20,135 bases of DNA, from assembly GCA_000969725.1 (NCBI GenBank), contig JXSR01S073467.1. One strand, given 5' to 3'. Source of the stretch: Ophiothrix spiculata. Its lineage: Eukaryota; Echinodermata; Ophiuroidea; Amphilepidida; Ophiotrichidae. A program made the position numbers and the translations under genes. The notes beneath the pieces were generated by a model. The model did not search any database, was not told where the DNA came from, and saw only the letters and a list, made by a program, of their open reading frames with translations. Of the stretch, positions 1-10,417 are shown in pieces (the stretch's first letter is position 1; each line of letters begins with the position of its first letter).

Positions 1-554
1 TTAAATGTTCATAACTTCAGTGTTTCTCAGTCAATAATCAGAAATAGGGTGTCAAATGAAAGCTGAAATTCCAGCGCTTGTTTACAATATCTTCACATTA
101 CGTTTGCGAGTACCGTATTGGCGCACGAGTCATTTTTTCGAGACGAGGCGATACTTTTTTGGGAGTCTTTATGTAAAAAAAAAATTTTAGAAAAATAACA
201 AGAAGGATCTATGCCAGCCCAGTCATGTGCCATCAAAAGATAAACAAATCACATGTATTACAAGCCATCATTCAACAATGTTTCTGTTAATGATCACTTA
301 ATATGTTTATTTTGCAACAAATTTTCCTGCAAGAGAGAAGTGCCAGAAAGTCATTTATGAAGAAAAAAAGTACTGATGTAAAATATTTCCAAATCAATAG
401 CGACACAATATAACTGATAAAAACCCAAACCAAACTGTGTGTATTGCTTTAAGTCCTTACTAATGTTAAAGTTTTTCAAGCTCATGTTGGTTGGACATAA
501 ATCGATAGCTTTTAGTAGGTTTGAGAAGGTAATAGTGTCATTGCATGGCAGGTG
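1..554. other. AT-rich non-coding stretch
   Basis: No gene or repeat recognised. Reading frames on both strands are short. A patch at about 100-155 has several CpG dinucleotides (TTTGCGAG, GGCGCACGAG, TTCGAGACGAGGCG) in an otherwise CpG-poor background, but no inverted ends or splice-like boundaries go with it. Homopolymer A runs occur near 175-195. Confidence 0.6.
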
Positions 555-562
555 CCAGACAT

Positions 563-902
563 CCCGGGGGGGGCACTCAACTTTGAAAGTGGTAGGTATG
601 TCAGGCGCGAAGCGCCGAAATTGGGGGCAGGTGAACTGATTTTCTGTAAAAAATTGACCTTTGAAACCAATTTTGGGGGTCTAGTGAACTGAAATTTTGG
701 CCAAAAATAGCCTCCTGAGCTGAAAATTTTCGCAATTTTTGCAGTTAGAGCTAAAATTCGGTATTTTTTCTCAAAAATGGGGTCAAAAGAACTGAATCAT
801 GCTGAAAATGGGGATCTAGTGAGCGGCCTGGCGGCCTGAAAAAGGGGGTCTTGACCGCCGGACATATATACCCTGCTCCCATATGTGAGTGCCCCCCCCG
901 GG
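563..902. mobile_element. 340-bp MITE with perfect 17-bp TIRs and 8-bp target-site duplication
   Basis: The left end CCCGGGGGGGGCACTCA (563-579) is exactly the reverse complement of the right end TGAGTGCCCCCCCCGGG (886-902). The element is bracketed by identical 8-bp copies of CCAGACAT (555-562 and 903-910), the signature of cut-and-paste integration. Beyond the perfect 17 bp the inverted similarity continues with mismatches for about 25 bp more: GGTAGGTATGTCAGGCG near the left end against GGGTATATATGTCCGGCGG read from the right. A GGCGC-gaa-GCGCC hairpin lies at 604-616. The interior has no transposase and repeats a GGGGTCTAGTGAACTGA-like motif. An 8-bp duplication fits hAT, P or Merlin-type transposases; the C/G-rich terminus is not the usual hAT CAGGG, so the superfamily is left open. 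Small ORFs at 439-639 and 751-954 run across its borders and are not genes. The intact ends and duplication suggest a fairly recent insertion. Confidence 0.93.
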
Positions 903-910
903 CCAGACAT

Positions 911-1590
911 GCCCACAGTAACAACCTCTTTACACTCAGGTTGGGTCTAGCCATAACTCAATGACCTAAATAAATATTGGTTTTATAAATGTAAATGGAA
1001 AATTTGGATCAAATACACATACAAATTTAACTTGTTAATGTCATTAAAAAATTCTACATTTTGTCCATATTTTTCATTTACTGCCACGGAAAAAAGATAC
1101 TGGAATTTAAGTATTGCAGTATATAGCAGCTTTTAACAAGAGGTTGACAATGTTCAGTGTCCTAATTCTCACTTCCTGAGTCCATGTTAAGTTGTATATG
1201 ATGACAGTACATTTCTAGCAAGGAGATGTTAAGTAGGTTTCCTTTGAGCAGTTAGCTTTGTTGTTATATAAAGTGCTTTCTGGAGGTAATCTTGAAGAAT
1301 TTCTCTAATACAGAAATGAAAAACATTTGCAATTGTCTAGTTAATATTGTTATTGGTTGTCCAACAATTTAAAAGAGTGAGAAGGATGTGTTCCCATAAA
1401 GATGACTTGATCTAATAAGTGTCCAATATTTGGTCTCTTCTGTCTAATGTTCAGGTATCTAACCTTTGATTTAGTTCCAATATATTTGGTGCATGTGTCT
1501 TCAACATCTTGAAACCAATTCCTCACAATTTGCATTCAAACCTTGATCCTAAAGTCAACAAGATTGTTTGGGAACTAGTAGTATCATTTA
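911..1590. other. AT-rich non-coding stretch
   Basis: No gene, RNA or repeat recognised. The only ORF of note (1350-1535, minus) is a low-complexity frame with no recognisable domain and no good splice context. Confidence 0.55.
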
Positions 1591-1800
1591 CCTCTGTTCA
1601 AATTTTTGATCATATTTGATTTAGACCATAAATGACCTTGACCTTTATGTGAACCCACAAGGACCCACCCTCAGTCAAGTGCAATTCAAGGTGCAAGTCA
1701 ACTTATCACAATGGCCATGAAATGATCTCAGATGACGAATGTTTGATCATTTATGAATATTTGACATCAAATAACATTTTGACCTTGAGATTATCTAAGT
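1591..1800. repeat. TGACCT-rich segment, possible old interspersed repeat
   Basis: The segment carries TGACCT half-sites: a direct DR0 pair at 1633-1644 (TGACCTTGACCT), another TGACCTTGA at 1780-1788, and further TTGAC words between them. Similar runs recur at 11783-11791 and 13950-14115 in this window. From general knowledge, TGACCTTTGACCT-rich segments are common in dispersed repeats of marine invertebrates, so a degenerate repeat is the simplest reading. TGACCTTGA is also the reverse complement of the extended nuclear-receptor half-site TCAAGGTCA, but a regulatory role is not shown. Borders are approximate. Confidence 0.3.
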
Positions 1801-2282
1801 CTTCCTGGATATGTCGTTTTTGCAGAATGTGATTTGTTGATTTTTATTGTTAGACGTACACGACCAGATTTGAAATGAAAAACAACCTAGAGATATATCA
1901 TAGAAGATATCCTTCACAAAGCTGACTGATTTTGTGAAAAACATTTGAAACAAAAAAAGCTTACTTTCTGTAATGTTAAAACAAATTATGATTCCAAAAT
2001 TTCTTGAAATTTTCAACACAATTTTTATATTCTCCATGCAGTATTTTCACTTTTGACAAATGCTGTATTTTCTTTATCACTTTTCATTTCTATCATCATA
2101 CCAAACACAGGGTTTTTGAGTAGTGTCACTAGCCATTTGGTTGACCTCATTTTGGTGGATAACTGTCATGTTGTGTCATATTGTGACCACCTGAAATATT
2201 GACTTGCAAGACTTAAGAATGTGATCCATGTCAGTATGAGTTGGCGTAATTGGTAACCAACAAACAAAATGCTGACTGATTC
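1801..2282. other. AT-rich non-coding stretch
   Basis: Nothing recognised. Two short minus-strand frames (1795-2037 and 2176-2370) have no recognisable motif; the second runs into the MITE that starts at 2286. Confidence 0.55.
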
Positions 2283-2285
2283 TTA

Positions 2286-2511
2286 AGGTGCGTTTACACT
2301 GTGACGACTTGGGTGTAACGACAAGCAACGTAGACCAGCATATTGCAGTTTTGAATTTTACACCCGTCATCGTTAGTTAAAGTCCGTTAACGCTCACACA
2401 CGCTGCTAGCTACGCACGCTGTCGTTACTATCAGTCGCTTTCAGTTACAACTTTTTAGTCGCAAATACCTTACCCTACGTCGAAACAAGTCGTCACAGTG
2501 TAAACGCACCA
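2286..2511. mobile_element. 226-bp MITE, perfect 25-bp TIRs, TTA duplication (PIF/Harbinger-like)
   Basis: The left TIR (2287-2311) begins GGTGCGTTTACACTGTGACG and is the exact reverse complement of the right TIR (2486-2510), 25 of 25 bases. TTA occurs immediately outside both ends (2283-2285 and 2512-2514), a 3-bp duplication; one terminal base per side (A2286, A2511) does not pair. An ACGTAG word lies inside each TIR in inverted orientation. The interior is CpG-richer than its surroundings, for example around CGCTCACACACGCTG, and has no coding frame. A 3-bp TTA duplication is typical of PIF/Harbinger transposases, which is the preferred assignment; the TIR alone does not prove it. Perfect TIRs suggest recent mobilisation by a transposase encoded elsewhere. 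Confidence 0.92.
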
Positions 2512-2514
2512 TTA

Positions 2515-3622
2515 GTAACACTGTCTACTAAGGTAGATATGCCAACATTCAAAACATATAAATAGGGCGATTCTCTTCAATAAATAGGGATGACTTGTAT
2601 TTCAATTACATAATTTATTTCAAAAATGAGGGCGATTGACCGAACTGCTTGGTTTTATGTTTTGAAGCATTTGTAGGGAATGTCCTGCATCTCTCTGCTA
2701 AAGCAATCTGCTCCCTAACTCTTCCTCTATTTGTCTTCAATCCATCAACTTCAACTATGTTACTATAAGAAATGGTTCTGGTCTTAATTTATGGCTTTAA
2801 GATTGCTTTTTTTCTATTATGTTGATGTTTACCTAATTTTAGCCACATATGGTAGGCACTGATGCAGTAAGCCATAAATATGTGTGTTGTGTGTGCAAGT
2901 TAAATCATGACATTTTCTGATCAAGATGTACTTATTCCAGTGGTCTAACATTTTACTGATCTACACCTAACCTGAGTGAGAAACATGCATTCACGTATAA
3001 CAATAAAAATCAATCACAAATGGACACCAGGCTATGCAATAAGTAAATTGTCACGTAACAGGTTATTTGGCATGCACAACGCAAACATCAAAACGCTTCC
3101 TTTTATCAGCTATCTTAAAAACATCCTTATTGCCATGGTAATTCTATGCTGTATAAATAAGGTCTCAGTAATGCCCTGCTTTTATAAAACCAGCCTCCAG
3201 AAAAATACATTCTAAGATTATAGAAAAGCAAAACTATATAAGCAGCAACAGTGTTGATTTCTGTTTACAGATATTCAAATGAAAATCCTTGTCTTGTTTA
3301 CTTCACCTTAAAGAAAATTACATGCAATAAGTTTTTGTAATAAATGTTCAGGTTTTCAAAAGTTATGTCCCAAAGACTGAAGGTGGGTAAATACAATTTA
3401 TATTAAATTTGACATCTGCAACTATTACTGGTACTTTTTTACTAAGCATTTTATCAATGTATCAAAACCAATACAAATGTAAGTTAGGAATAAGTTTATG
3501 AGAAGGTAAAATTTTGTTGATAGTAGTGGTCCTGTCATTTTTAACAATTTATTTCAATACAATTACTTTGTTAATTCACATCATCTCACAATCATATATT
3601 ACTTACCTAACATTTGTAACTA
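2515..3622. other. AT-rich non-coding stretch
   Basis: About 1.1 kb without recognisable genes or repeats. A short TG-rich run lies near 2880-2897. The plus-strand frame at 2976-3215 (79 codons) has no recognisable domain and AT-biased composition, so it is treated as chance. Confidence 0.55.
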
Positions 3623-3624
3623 TA

Positions 3625-4046
3625 TATGTGGCTGTCTAGCCCGTATGAGCCGTAAATGCCAGAATCTTCATTTTGCGATGCAGTTGAAAATATATGTCAA
3701 GGTCGTAATTTGCCTAAATTGATTTTTTGACAGAATGACAATCCTTGTGCTTACTACAAAATACCAGCAAAGTTTCAAAATGATAGGAAATGTTAAATAA
3801 ACCTGCATATTTCTAAGACTATCAACAGAAAATATAGGGCTTACTGATCTTTGAACGCGTTTGAGATAAAGTTATACGTTTTACTCCCTGACAACCTTTG
3901 ACGGACCATAACTTGACTTCTGGAAATCATGTGAAGTCCATGAAGGTGTCATTTTAATCCTTACAGCGTGGTCTTTGCAAATAATTAGAAAAGTGAAAAT
4001 GACAAGCGATGACATTTATGGCTTGTTTGGGATGGACGGTCACATA
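3625..4046. mobile_element. 422-bp MITE, imperfect TIRs with TA flanks (copy A of a two-copy family)
   Basis: The left end TATGTGGCTGTCTAGCCC pairs with the reverse complement of the right end (TATGTGACCGTCCATCCC), and the match continues inward through AGCCRTAAATG, giving imperfect TIRs of about 36 bp. TA lies on each side (3623-3624 and 4047-4048), so the target was probably TA, as for Tc1/mariner elements. The sequence 3625-3722 matches 16225-16320, and 3941-4046 matches 16319-16422, showing that this is a dispersed family. The TIR-proximal parts contain shared blocks such as CATTTTGCG, ATGTCAAGGTC and GTGAAAATGACAAG. There is no transposase frame. Superfamily assignment rests only on the TA flanks. 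Confidence 0.88.
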
Positions 4047-4048
4047 TA

Positions 4049-5980
4049 ATGTCTCAAGAACTATAACTGTGCAGTCATAACTACTAATTTTTGTTACAGC
4101 AAAAAGGCGATACTTTATAACTTTTAATCTTTTTGGTCACGATCTACAAAATAGTGCAGGTCAAAGCTCTATCGTACTCACACACTTCAACACTGAAAAA
4201 CAAGTGTAATTCCTGCATTCTAATTATTATGACACACTGGATCAGATGGTCAATGCGATTCAGTTTGCCCTCTAGATTCACATGATAAATTGACTGTAGT
4301 TGGTGAGTTATATTTCTCATCATGGTATGTGAAATTTAACAGCATTCACATATGTTGGTGCTAATTAGAAACACGGAATGATATCATATATCATACACAC
4401 CATTGTATGGATGGTAAATTAACTATTTCAGCAGTGGAGAGGTTATTTCTATTTTTGCCAACATGAATTATGCGCAGATTAGTTGGTTTTACTGACCCTA
4501 CAGATTACACAACCTGCTTTATATCCAACTATTATTGCTTCAAATACATTTCAGACACTTAAATGAAATTGTTACAAAATCTAAAAATAAAAATGATAAT
4601 TACTATCTACAGAAGAAAATAAATATTGATGCTCAGTCTTTCTATCAAACAAATGTAAGATGTAATGGTCCGTACTTGTATACTTGGTAGCAATTTTTTT
4701 TTTCTTCTCATGATCAAATAGACAATTATAGATCAATTTATCCATTGGTTTATTTAAGAAAATTGAAATCTGTTCAGGTTTTCTTTATTGACAGCCAAGC
4801 ATTTTCAGCCTTCAACAAACTCCTCATGTTTCTTTACTGCATGCATACCTGTCAACATGTCATGATAAGCCATTTTATAGCAAATCACAGATTTGTTCAT
4901 CATGTGGAATATTTTGTGTAAAAATTTTGAAATGTAATTAATTAGCTATACAGAATAAATCAATCTTGAGGCTATATGTCATGGTCAGTTCTTATTACAA
5001 TATCTATATTAGAAATCAAGACATTAACCATGTTCTCACCCTCCCCAGACTCTCCCATATACACTTTCACCTTTTCTCATATTTCTACATTTTTAAGAAA
5101 GAAGTAGGAAGAAGTAAAGAAAAATCTCCATGTGGTTTATTCACTTTCTCAGTATAAACATCAAGAGCAACTTCCCATGTCTATTTCATCCCTATATATA
5201 GATAATTATTCTATTTCATAGATCTGATTTGAAGCTGAAACTAACTAAAAAGTATTTAAAATCTCATTTTTAATAAGAAAAAGCCACTTGATTAACTTTG
5301 CCAGATAGAGAGAAATTCTCAGCAAAATGCATGAACATAGTCATTTTAATTAATGCTGAGTAAAGGTACCTGGCAAGCTCACTCAATACAACTAATTTAT
5401 GCAGGAGCACAAGTCACCAAAACAAACAGACAACAAAATCAACGAGTATTCCTAATCATGTGATAAAAAATAAAAGGTAATATGAAACACGGCTGATTAG
5501 ACAACACGGCAAAAAGCTGTACTTTTTAATATAGTACAAAGTGACCATCTCGAGTTTAGCAAGTGCTATCTCTGTATTGCAATCACGTCTTTGCATACTA
5601 TGATTGGATCGATATTCCCCAAGGAAGCTGCCTTCAGGAGCAAAGGAACACAGTGCAGCTAATCAACAACTGTGACAGACATGTAACAGATTTAGCAGTG
5701 TTGCCACAAAAACACATTGGGCTCCATTATAACAGCTATTACTCTGATCACACACACATATCCAACAAGTTTTTTTCATCTGTCCACCAAACAAATTGAA
5801 AAAGACTACCATTTTTATGTACTTTAAAAAACTTGAAAAAGAACAAACTTACAATGTTTGTACTTGGAAATTATTCTAGAAATTCACATGTATGTGTTTT
5901 CACTTCAAGGCCAATAAAAATTATTTAAAATAGATCAGAATCTGTAATTGATAAAAGAGATGAAGACACTTTATGAGAAA
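4049..5980. other. Long AT-rich non-coding stretch
   Basis: No gene, RNA or transposon ends seen over 1.9 kb. Small palindromes occur (for example ATGATAT-cat-ATATCAT near 4379-4395) at a level expected in AT-rich DNA. The plus-strand frames 4966-5157 and 5563-5799 have no recognisable domains. The stretch at 4216-4380 has more balanced composition than its neighbours, but nothing specific supports a function. Confidence 0.5.
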
Positions 5981-6790
5981 TGCAGTTCAATGATTAAATT
6001 GCTTACTCCACTCTATTTATGGTGAAACGCTTTTCTAAGTTAATCTACCGGCAGATTTCTATTAATGAGCTTTTTATGTGACATTTGGAAAAGGGAAAAT
6101 CATCAATTAACAATCATGTACTTGGTTGCATTGGAAGGGTTAATTAGAATAAAAACAATTGTTCCTTAAAATTTAATCAAAATCTAAGAAGACAAGAAAG
6201 AGATATGGTCAATGACCAGTCAATGACCTCTGGTCAGTTACTTTCCTGCTATGTGGCTGTATACATAATCACTACTACACAGACCTTAATAAAAGCAATA
6301 TCTTAAATTGATTTGAACCAATGAACTACATGAGCCTTACATACTAATGATATAAGCAATAAAACACCAACCTTACACTATGTATACTTACAATAAGCGT
6401 TTTCAAACATCTATTGCATGTATTCACATTTAATAAGTATCCAACCAATCCAACGATACACAAAGTGTACTTCAACATAATTTAAGTGTACTATACTACT
6501 TTAATAGCTTTATACAACATCATGAATTGACAATACGTGTTGCCACAAAACCAGTCTAATTGGGTGAGCTGCATCCAATCAATATTTCTTCCCGTTGGGG
6601 AGGTTTTACACTAGCAAAAGAGCATTGCAAGCTCAATGGAATCAATTTTGACCTAGTACTGTCCATTTTCCTGCTTAATTTGCATCGCTGTAAGAGCTAA
6701 AGTGGGAACTGTATCCAATTCATACATTATTAATGACTCCAACAGCCTGGAAGCCACAAACATGGATTATCTTGTCAGTAAAACTGTCTT
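5981..6790. promoter_or_regulatory. Possible cis-regulatory patch (homeodomain and POU-type motifs)
   Basis: This segment has TAAT-core homeodomain-type sites (CTATTAATGAG near 6060, CAATTAAC near 6105, GGTTAATTAGAA near 6140), a Cdx-like TTTATGG near 6017, and an exact octamer ATTTGCAT at 6678-6685 (the complement of ATGCAAAT, the POU consensus). The part 6541-6790 is less AT-rich and carries none of the repeat families seen elsewhere in the window. A 47-codon open frame also crosses about 6557-6700. Such motifs occur by chance in AT-rich DNA, so this is only a candidate. Conservation in related genomes would be needed to support it. Confidence 0.15.
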
Positions 6791-9239
6791 TGAGGAAATA
6801 AACAAATCAAAAATAGAACACTTCAGGTTTCAGAATAAAGTAAGAATTTGATCCAAATGAAAAATGAATCTAAAAATTCAAACATCAGATAAAAAATCTC
6901 ATGTGTTGGACACAAATTAAGAGTGAAATGGTTGAAATTGGTGTTTTATCAGTAATGGTGTTCCTTAAAGTGTGTCATATACTTTTTATAAAGGTAAAGG
7001 AATAATTCACACTTGGTCATGACATATTCACAGGGGAAATCCTTAAAAAAAAAAGGAAACTCAATTGTATATAAAGTTTAAAACTTTAGATATATTTCAA
7101 ATACCGATATCACAAAATGTTATGACTGTAAAATATCATGCCACCAGTATATTTCTGTTATGAGATATTTGTTTTATGTAACATAAACAAACAGTAAAGC
7201 ATTGAAAATAAAATATATTTATAGCTAAAGATTCCATCTGCATTTTTAAAAGATAAACAGAGACCAAAATGCAAGCTCACATTGCTCCCAATATCTCACA
7301 TTACTAAATATTTGGAAGACCACATATTGACATTAGCAGTGATAGTGATGTTAAATGATCAGCCTGGTGCACAATTTCCACTTGCATTAAGACTGGGTAT
7401 TAGAACCCCACTGCTACTAGTAATCTGAGCCTGCTTGATTTCATAAGATAAATGTCCAATACACACACGATTTAACCTATCTACTCCTGATAGCAAATAC
7501 ACGCCTTACACACAATAGCCTTCAACCTGCTATGCACTGCTGTAGAGTTTATAGAAAGTACATTTTTTCATATAATGACCCATTTCAAAGCTTTTCCAAT
7601 ATTTTGAGTGTAGATAAATAGACATCATAACTTACTTCCAGTTGAAATAGCAAACAAGCTGCCTCTAAGCACAATATGTTTAATGCACGTACTGTCGTCC
7701 TTTATGAAATAAATTTTCCTCTCAGATGACTACATAAATATAAATTTGAAACCTTGCACTTTTAGTAGAGAGCATTGGTAAATATCTCATGATCTCATGT
7801 GCACTTTAATATTAACACAAATGCAAGTCTGCAGAGTAAAGCGAAATTCTGGTAACATGATATTCTATGTCTAATCTCTTTGTCAACTATGTGCTAGCTC
7901 GTCTGATTTTTCTACATAGCTCTTTTGAAAAATGATAAATTCATTTACCTTCCTTTTGATACCAGGATATTTATTTCATGCTAGTCTTGTTTTTCGTATT
8001 TTGCACTTAGAATTATAAGTTAAGGATAGACGGAGTATAAATTAAAAGATGTACTTTATGTTTCTTTCTTAATGACTGTTACTTTTAAAATTGTGTTTGT
8101 TTAACTTTCAGAGGTTTTAATTTTTCATGAATTTCCTGTCTTTAAAGTTCACCTTTAATAAATGAATATTAATTTAGTTTGAACTTTACTGACTCTAACT
8201 ATTATCTATAGAAGGCAGGACAAAGCACAGGTTACCTTATCTTATACTAGGTTTAGCACTTTGTTCAGCAATACACATATTAATTATTCCTATTATGAAA
8301 AGGTTAAAGATACAAATTAAGATTCGTTATTACTACTATTTTCTGCTATTTGAAAGACAAAAGACATATATGTACCATACACATCATGTTGTATGTTCAG
8401 CTTAACCTTTGTCCTACATTTCAAACCCACAGGGTTATGAGCCTTTATGTTATACGCTGTTTAATAATTCATATAATGTTGCTGCCTTATTTTATTAACT
8501 TCATCCAATTCCATGTCTGTGTAATAAATCATTCATTTCCTTAAAGTAATCATAACTTAAGGGGGAACAATACGTTACTCAATTTTACGTTTTTTTAAAG
8601 TTTATTTTGTACCAAAACTTTTTAACAAAGTGCTTAAAGTTGATAAAAGTAAATGGTAATAATGGTCATTCACAAGCAAAACAATAATATGAACAAATAG
8701 TCCCTGCAGCAATATTAGTAAAATCACCAAAGACACAGTTTATGTAGAAATTTACTTTAATAAAACAATATGTAAAGCGGTGGCATTGTCAAGCTTTATT
8801 TTGTATACATTTTCGTAATATATTACAGGGGATATTATATTTATTTTTTGTCAGAAAACTGTGGTGTAGTACCTTTAATTGTTGTTTTCCACATAAAAAA
8901 CGTTCTTTGAAAAGTCACGCTATAGAGAAACACACTATGCTAATATTTGTAACCTGAAAGGGGACCAGACATCCTTTCAAATATTGTGATTCTGGGTAAT
9001 TTCTAACAGTCAAAAATTTACTTTATCAGTGGCAAATGACTTGTTGACCTGTTAGATGCACTCTCATTTCAAATTTGTTTTGTAACTTACATGAATTGTG
9101 GGTATACAGTTGGTTTTCATTCCTTAGCTGGAAAGATGATTTCAGATGCAATGTCATTCGATCGTTTCCAACTTACTGTGGTTTTCCGATCACCTACACA
9201 AATCTAGGAAAGATATTGATATGATTTTTGTATCAAGTA
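6791..9239. other. Long AT-rich non-coding stretch
   Basis: About 2.4 kb with no recognised gene, RNA or transposon ends. Frames are short and AT-biased, including the 64-codon plus-strand frame at 8350-8544. Splice-donor-like words on the minus strand (for example at 7630 and 7947) are not preceded by a usable open frame. Confidence 0.5.
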
Positions 9240-9338
9240 CAGGTGGCGTTCTGAGCTATATTTATGCAAAAATTTAGCTACCTTTAATAAAACAAAAGTT
9301 ATGATGCAACAGGTAGAACTTTTTGAATGACCCTCGTA
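9240..9338 (-). mobile_element. Lone mariner-like terminus
   Basis: Read on the minus strand from 9338, the sequence starts TACGAGGGTCATTCAAAAAG, closely resembling mariner-type terminal inverted repeats (TACGAGGG followed by TTCAAAAAGT-like sequence), with TA at the very end as expected for a TA target. The next bases (GTTCTACC, then TTTTGTTTTATTAAAGGTAGC) resemble the untranslated region of such elements. No matching opposite end was found upstream to about 8550, and there is no transposase frame, so this would be a truncated or decayed element. The inner border is arbitrary; only 9308-9338 is really supported. Confidence 0.4.
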
Positions 9339-10245
9339 TGTATACTCTTTGCATGGTTCATCTTAAGGCATCTCAAGCACATGAATCTTAGCTGACGAAA
9401 TCTAAATTTCTCCACCAGTGGTGAAGCCTTGATCAACTTGCAGACAAAATCATTAGTCAATTCTCTAGATAAGACAATTTTACAAATGATATCAGTCTGT
9501 CTATTTAAATGACAATTATGCCATGATAAAACTAAAAAGAAACTATTAATCCTTCACACACCACTAAACATCCAGTGACATTGTACAGAATCCAAATGGA
9601 ATCACGTTTCACTACAAAGCAAAGCAGAAACAACCTTACACATTTCATATATATTAGCAAAAAAATTGTTATCACAAGCTGTTTTACAATAACATGGAGT
9701 TCTACGATGAGCTAGGAACATTAAAAGCGTTATAAGCAGAACAAAACTCATTCTATTAAATAGAATGAAGAGGAAATGCAAATGAGGGAAAAGCCTATGC
9801 AATCAATGTTAAACATCCACCCTGGGGCTGGCACCGCTAATAGATCTATAATCATACCCTACAGCTTAACAATTTTGTCTCATGTATGATAACGTCAACA
9901 ATGCAAGTCACATTATAAGTGAGTCAGTGACCCTGATTGTCAAGAGAAACAACATATATGTGCTATCATTTAATATCGCACACATCGTTCATCACATACT
10001 TGTACCAGACATATTGTTTACTACGAACATCAAATTGGTATTGACATAAAGATCATATGTATTAACTAATGCATCAAGGATCATCAAGGACCAATGTAAA
10101 ATATGAAAGTTTCTTCTGTTCAACAAGGATGGGATGGAATCACTGTTGGTAAAATTCAGATCTGTTCATACTAGAAACAGTTTTGTCTGATTTTCAAAAA
10201 TTTTACTGTGTTTTGATTTGATTCTTTTGAGGTACTATATCTCAC
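9339..10245. other. AT-rich non-coding stretch
   Basis: No gene recognised. It contains a 9-bp stem hairpin (TCATTCTAT-taa-ATAGAATGA, 9748-9768), an ATGCAAAT octamer at about 9777-9784, and a 10-bp tandem duplication CATCAAGGAT/CATCAAGGAC at 10072-10091. The minus-strand frame 9602-9802 is hydrophobic and AT-biased, and is treated as chance. If the exon at 10246-10359 is real, the 10245 side would be the start of its downstream intron. Confidence 0.5.
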
Positions 10246-10359
10246 CTGAGTTTCAATACTTTTGTGGAAGTCCTTTGCAGATGTGGGTCCATACAGACCT
10301 CCTCTTCCTTGACTACCAATGGGCATGTGGAGGACCTTAACCACTTCAGAGTTACACAT
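10246..10359 (-). CDS. Candidate coding exon, protein not recognised
   Basis: On the minus strand an ATG at 10359-10357 opens 38 codons that end exactly at a near-consensus splice donor, CTCAG|GTGAGATATAG (exon end 10246), in phase 0. The peptide starts MCNSEVVKVLHMPIG, continues with a glycine-rich SQGRGGLYGPTSAKDF, and ends HKSIETQ. Codon and residue use look protein-like and the segment is less AT-rich than its flanks. The same frame stays open upstream to a TGA near 10420, so it could also be an internal exon with its acceptor between about 10330 and 10410; CTCTGAAG|TGG near 10345 is the best of several weak acceptors. Past the donor the frame continues open to 10171 but becomes AT-biased, as an intron would. 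An overlapping plus-strand frame (10264-10521) looks like its shadow. I do not recognise the family, and no partner exons were identified in the window. Confidence 0.33.
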
Positions 10360-10417
10360 AAATATAGGGCAAAGTCTCGTAGGCACTATGTACTTCTTGT
10401 CTTTTTGATGGGATCAA

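Noticed and set aside
439..954. Short frames 439-639 (+) and 751-954 (-)
   Set aside because: Both cross the borders of the MITE at 563-902 and follow its composition; no domain or splice context.
6557..6700. 47-codon open frame in the candidate regulatory patch
   Set aside because: No ATG near its start, no splice context and no recognised motif; length is within chance.
8555..8590. Left end partner for the mariner-like terminus at 9338
   Set aside because: TTAAGGGGGAACAAT matches TACGAGGGTCATTC at only about half the positions.
9748..9768. 9-bp stem hairpin as a regulatory RNA
   Set aside because: AT-rich stem with a 3-base loop; about one such hairpin is expected by chance in a window of this size.
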